Assembly (NCBI GenBank): GCA_035304085.1
Contig: DATGQT010000282.1
Coordinates: 1 to 10,503 of the forward strand
Length of the DNA stretch: 10,503 nucleotides
From: DATGQT01 sp035304085
Lineage (GTDB): Bacteria > Bacteroidota > Rhodothermia > Rhodothermales > Rubricoccaceae
Reading direction: 5' to 3'
In this document: one piece after another, positions 9,215 to 10,503 of the stretch
How the letters are laid out: every line of letters starts with the position of its first letter
Position numbering within the stretch: position 1 is the first letter of the stretch
Made by a program: the position numbers and the translations under genes
Notes under the pieces: generated by a model
The model's input: the letters and a program-made list of their open reading frames with translations, nothing else
What the model was told of the DNA's origin: nothing
The model's database searches: none

Positions 9215-9246
9215 GCACGCGGGAGCGCAGGGGAGAGGCGAGCCCT

Positions 9247-9254
9247 TAGCTTCC
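9247..9254 (+). promoter_or_regulatory. -7-type promoter element TAGCTTCC before the amidohydrolase gene
   Basis: This is the same TAGCTTCC octamer as at 1539 and 2647, here 23 bases before the ATG at 9278. It would give a short leader of about 20 bases. No clear -33 box is visible. Confidence 0.5.
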
Positions 9255-9277
9255 TGCGTTCCTGCACGCCCGCGCTC

Positions 9278-10503
9278 ATGCGTCCATTCCTCCTCGCCCT
9301 CCTCCTGCTCCCCCTCGCCGCCGTGGCCCAGCCCACGTTCGTCCTCCACAACGCCCGGATCTACACCGTCAACCCGGCGCAGCCGCGGGCGGAGGCCCTC
9401 GCCGTCGAGGACGGGCGGGTCGCGGCCGTCGGGAGCGACGCCGAACTGCTGGCGCGCTACCCGGACTGGCCGCGCGTCGACGCCGAGGGCCGCACCGTCG
9501 TCCCCGGCCTCATCGACGCGCACGCGCACCTCATGGGGCTCGGGCAGTACCTCACGCAGGTGGATCTCGTGGGGACGGCCTCGAAGGCGGAGGTGATCGC
9601 ACGCGTGCGGGCGTTCGCGGAGGGGCTGCCCGAGGGCGCCTGGCTGATGGGCCGCGGGTGGGACCAGAACGACTGGCCCGCCGCACCCGACGGCTCGCAC
9701 CCCTTCCCGACGCGCCACGACCTTGACGCCGCCTTCCCCGACCGGCCCGTCTGGCTCCGCCGCGTCGACGGCCACGCCGGGTGGGTCAACACCGCCGCCC
9801 TCCGCGCCGTCGGCTTCGACCCGGAGGCGCCCGCGCCCGCGGCGCCCGAGGGCGGGGCGATCCTGACCGACGAGGCCGGCCGGCCCGCGGGCATCTTCCT
9901 CGACAGCGCCGAGGACCGGCTCATCGAGGCGGCGGTGCCGGCGCCGTCGGAGGCCGAACTGGGGGAGCGGCTGCGGCGCGCGCTGGAGACCACCGTGCGC
10001 TACGGCCTCACCGGCGTCCACGAGGCCGGCGTGGGGCGCGACACGCTCGCGCTCTACGAGCGGTTCATCCGCGAGGGGCGGTTCCCGATTCGGAACTACG
10101 CCATGCTGAACGAGCAACTGCTCTCGTGGGCCTGCGGAGGTGAAGGGCTGCCCGCACCCGACGACCACCTCCGCGTGCAGTCGGTCAAGTTCTACATGGA
10201 CGGCGCGCTCGGCAGCCGGGGCGCCGCGCTGCTCGAGCCGTACAGCGACGACGTGCACAACGAGGGGCTCCTGCGGATGCCGCCCGAGGTGTTCCGGGCG
10301 GCCGTCGAGCGGGCCATGCGCTGCGGGCTCCAGGTGAGCACCCACGCCATCGGCGACCGCGCCAACCGCGTCGTCCTCGACGCCTACGAGGCCGCCATCG
10401 TGGCCACGGGCGGCGGGCCGGGCCGCCACCGCGTCGAGCACGCGCAGGTGGTGGCCCTCGACGACATCCCCCGCTTCGCCGCGCTCGGCGTCATCGCCTC
10501 CGT
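9278..10503 (+). CDS. exported YtcJ-like metal-dependent amidohydrolase (partial, cut by window edge)
   Basis: The first 408 residues are present with no stop; relatives run to about 550, so roughly a quarter is missing. The N-terminus MRPFLLALLLLPLAAVAQP is a signal peptide with a likely cleavage after A17 (AVA then Q), and no lipobox Cys follows, so the enzyme should be periplasmic or secreted. Amidohydrolase-fold motifs are the metal-binding HxH (H82, H84 in PGLIDAHAHL), RRVDGHAGWVN at 161-171, KFYMDGALGSRGA at 304-316, H356 in STHAIGDRA and H388 in HRVEHAQV. This order fits the YtcJ / N-substituted formamide deformylase branch, which hydrolyses C-N bonds in amides or related compounds; the true substrate is unknown. 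A TAGCTTCC element sits 23 bases upstream. The start is fixed by the signal peptide. Confidence 0.9.
   Translation, partial: MRPFLLALLLLPLAAVAQPTFVLHNARIYTVNPAQPRAEALAVEDGRVAAVGSDAELLARYPDWPRVDAEGRTVVPGLIDAHAHLMGLGQYLTQVDLVGTASKAEVIARVRAFAEGLPEGAWLMGRGWDQNDWPAAPDGSHPFPTRHDLDAAFPDRPVWLRRVDGHAGWVNTAALRAVGFDPEAPAPAAPEGGAILTDEAGRPAGIFLDSAEDRLIEAAVPAPSEAELGERLRRALETTVRYGLTGVHEAGVGRDTLALYERFIREGRFPIRNYAMLNEQLLSWACGGEGLPAPDDHLRVQSVKFYMDGALGSRGAALLEPYSDDVHNEGLLRMPPEVFRAAVERAMRCGLQVSTHAIGDRANRVVLDAYEAAIVATGGGPGRHRVEHAQVVALDDIPRFAALGVIAS

Noticed and set aside
9208..9221. CGCGTG-AG-CACGCG palindrome at the dtd stop codon as a terminator
   Set aside because: The loop is too small for the full stem, there is no T-tract, and such short G+C palindromes are expected by chance here.
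8534..10441. A 635-codon antisense open frame across rdgB, dtd and the amidohydrolase gene
   Set aside because: It crosses three well-supported genes and their spacers and shows only composition-driven residues; it is a shadow frame.

Overview
The window is very G+C-rich and densely packed. It most likely comes from a high-GC member of the Rhodothermota/Bacteroidota (a Rhodothermales-like marine bacterium). Four things support this. Several genes are preceded by a TA-x-CTT-type motif resembling the Bacteroidota -7 element (TAnnTTTG). Protein genes almost entirely lack Shine-Dalgarno sites. The one clear Shine-Dalgarno site lies before rpsU, as reported for Bacteroidota. The 2-oxoglutarate dehydrogenase is a fused E2/E1 (Kgd/OdhA-like) protein. 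Actinobacteria also carry that fusion but generally lack bS21, which argues against them. The lineage is an inference from these signs, not from a marker-gene comparison.

Layout, left to right. (1) 49-1527: an rRNA uracil-5-methyltransferase of the RumA/RlmD type. (2) 1551-2145: a 70-residue protein whose gene overlaps, out of frame, a small AbiEii-like nucleotidyltransferase gene; codon use here is less G+C-biased than in the neighbours and the pair looks like a mobile or toxin-antitoxin-like module. (3) 2210-2620: a 136-residue two-helix membrane protein with a SLATT-like layout, behind its own promoter-like site. (4) 2659-3636: an NAD(P)-dependent sugar-nucleotide epimerase/dehydratase-type (extended SDR) protein. 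(5) 3771-7616: the fused 2-oxoglutarate dehydrogenase, starting at GTG. (6) 7703-7894, minus strand: rpsU (bS21), with a TTG start, a strong AGGAGGT and an intrinsic terminator. (7) 8101-8718 and 8762-9214: rdgB (XTP/dITP pyrophosphatase) and dtd (D-aminoacyl-tRNA deacylase). (8) 9278 to the right edge: the first 408 residues of an exported YtcJ-like amidohydrolase, cut by the window.

Most genes are housekeeping: central carbon metabolism (Kgd), ribosome structure and modification (bS21, RlmD), and clean-up of damaged nucleotides and mischarged tRNA (RdgB, DTD). The accessory part is the 1551-2620 segment. The signals most worth a second look lie between genes: a recurring TAGCTTCC promoter-like motif that in two cases sits only four bases before the ATG (implying leaderless mRNAs), the isolated strong Shine-Dalgarno of rpsU (suggesting bS21 autoregulation), and TCCG-type tandem heptamer/octamer microrepeats in three spacers, one array ending exactly at the dtd start codon. 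No tRNA, rRNA, CRISPR array or insertion sequence was seen, and no gene-free stretch exceeds about 210 bases.
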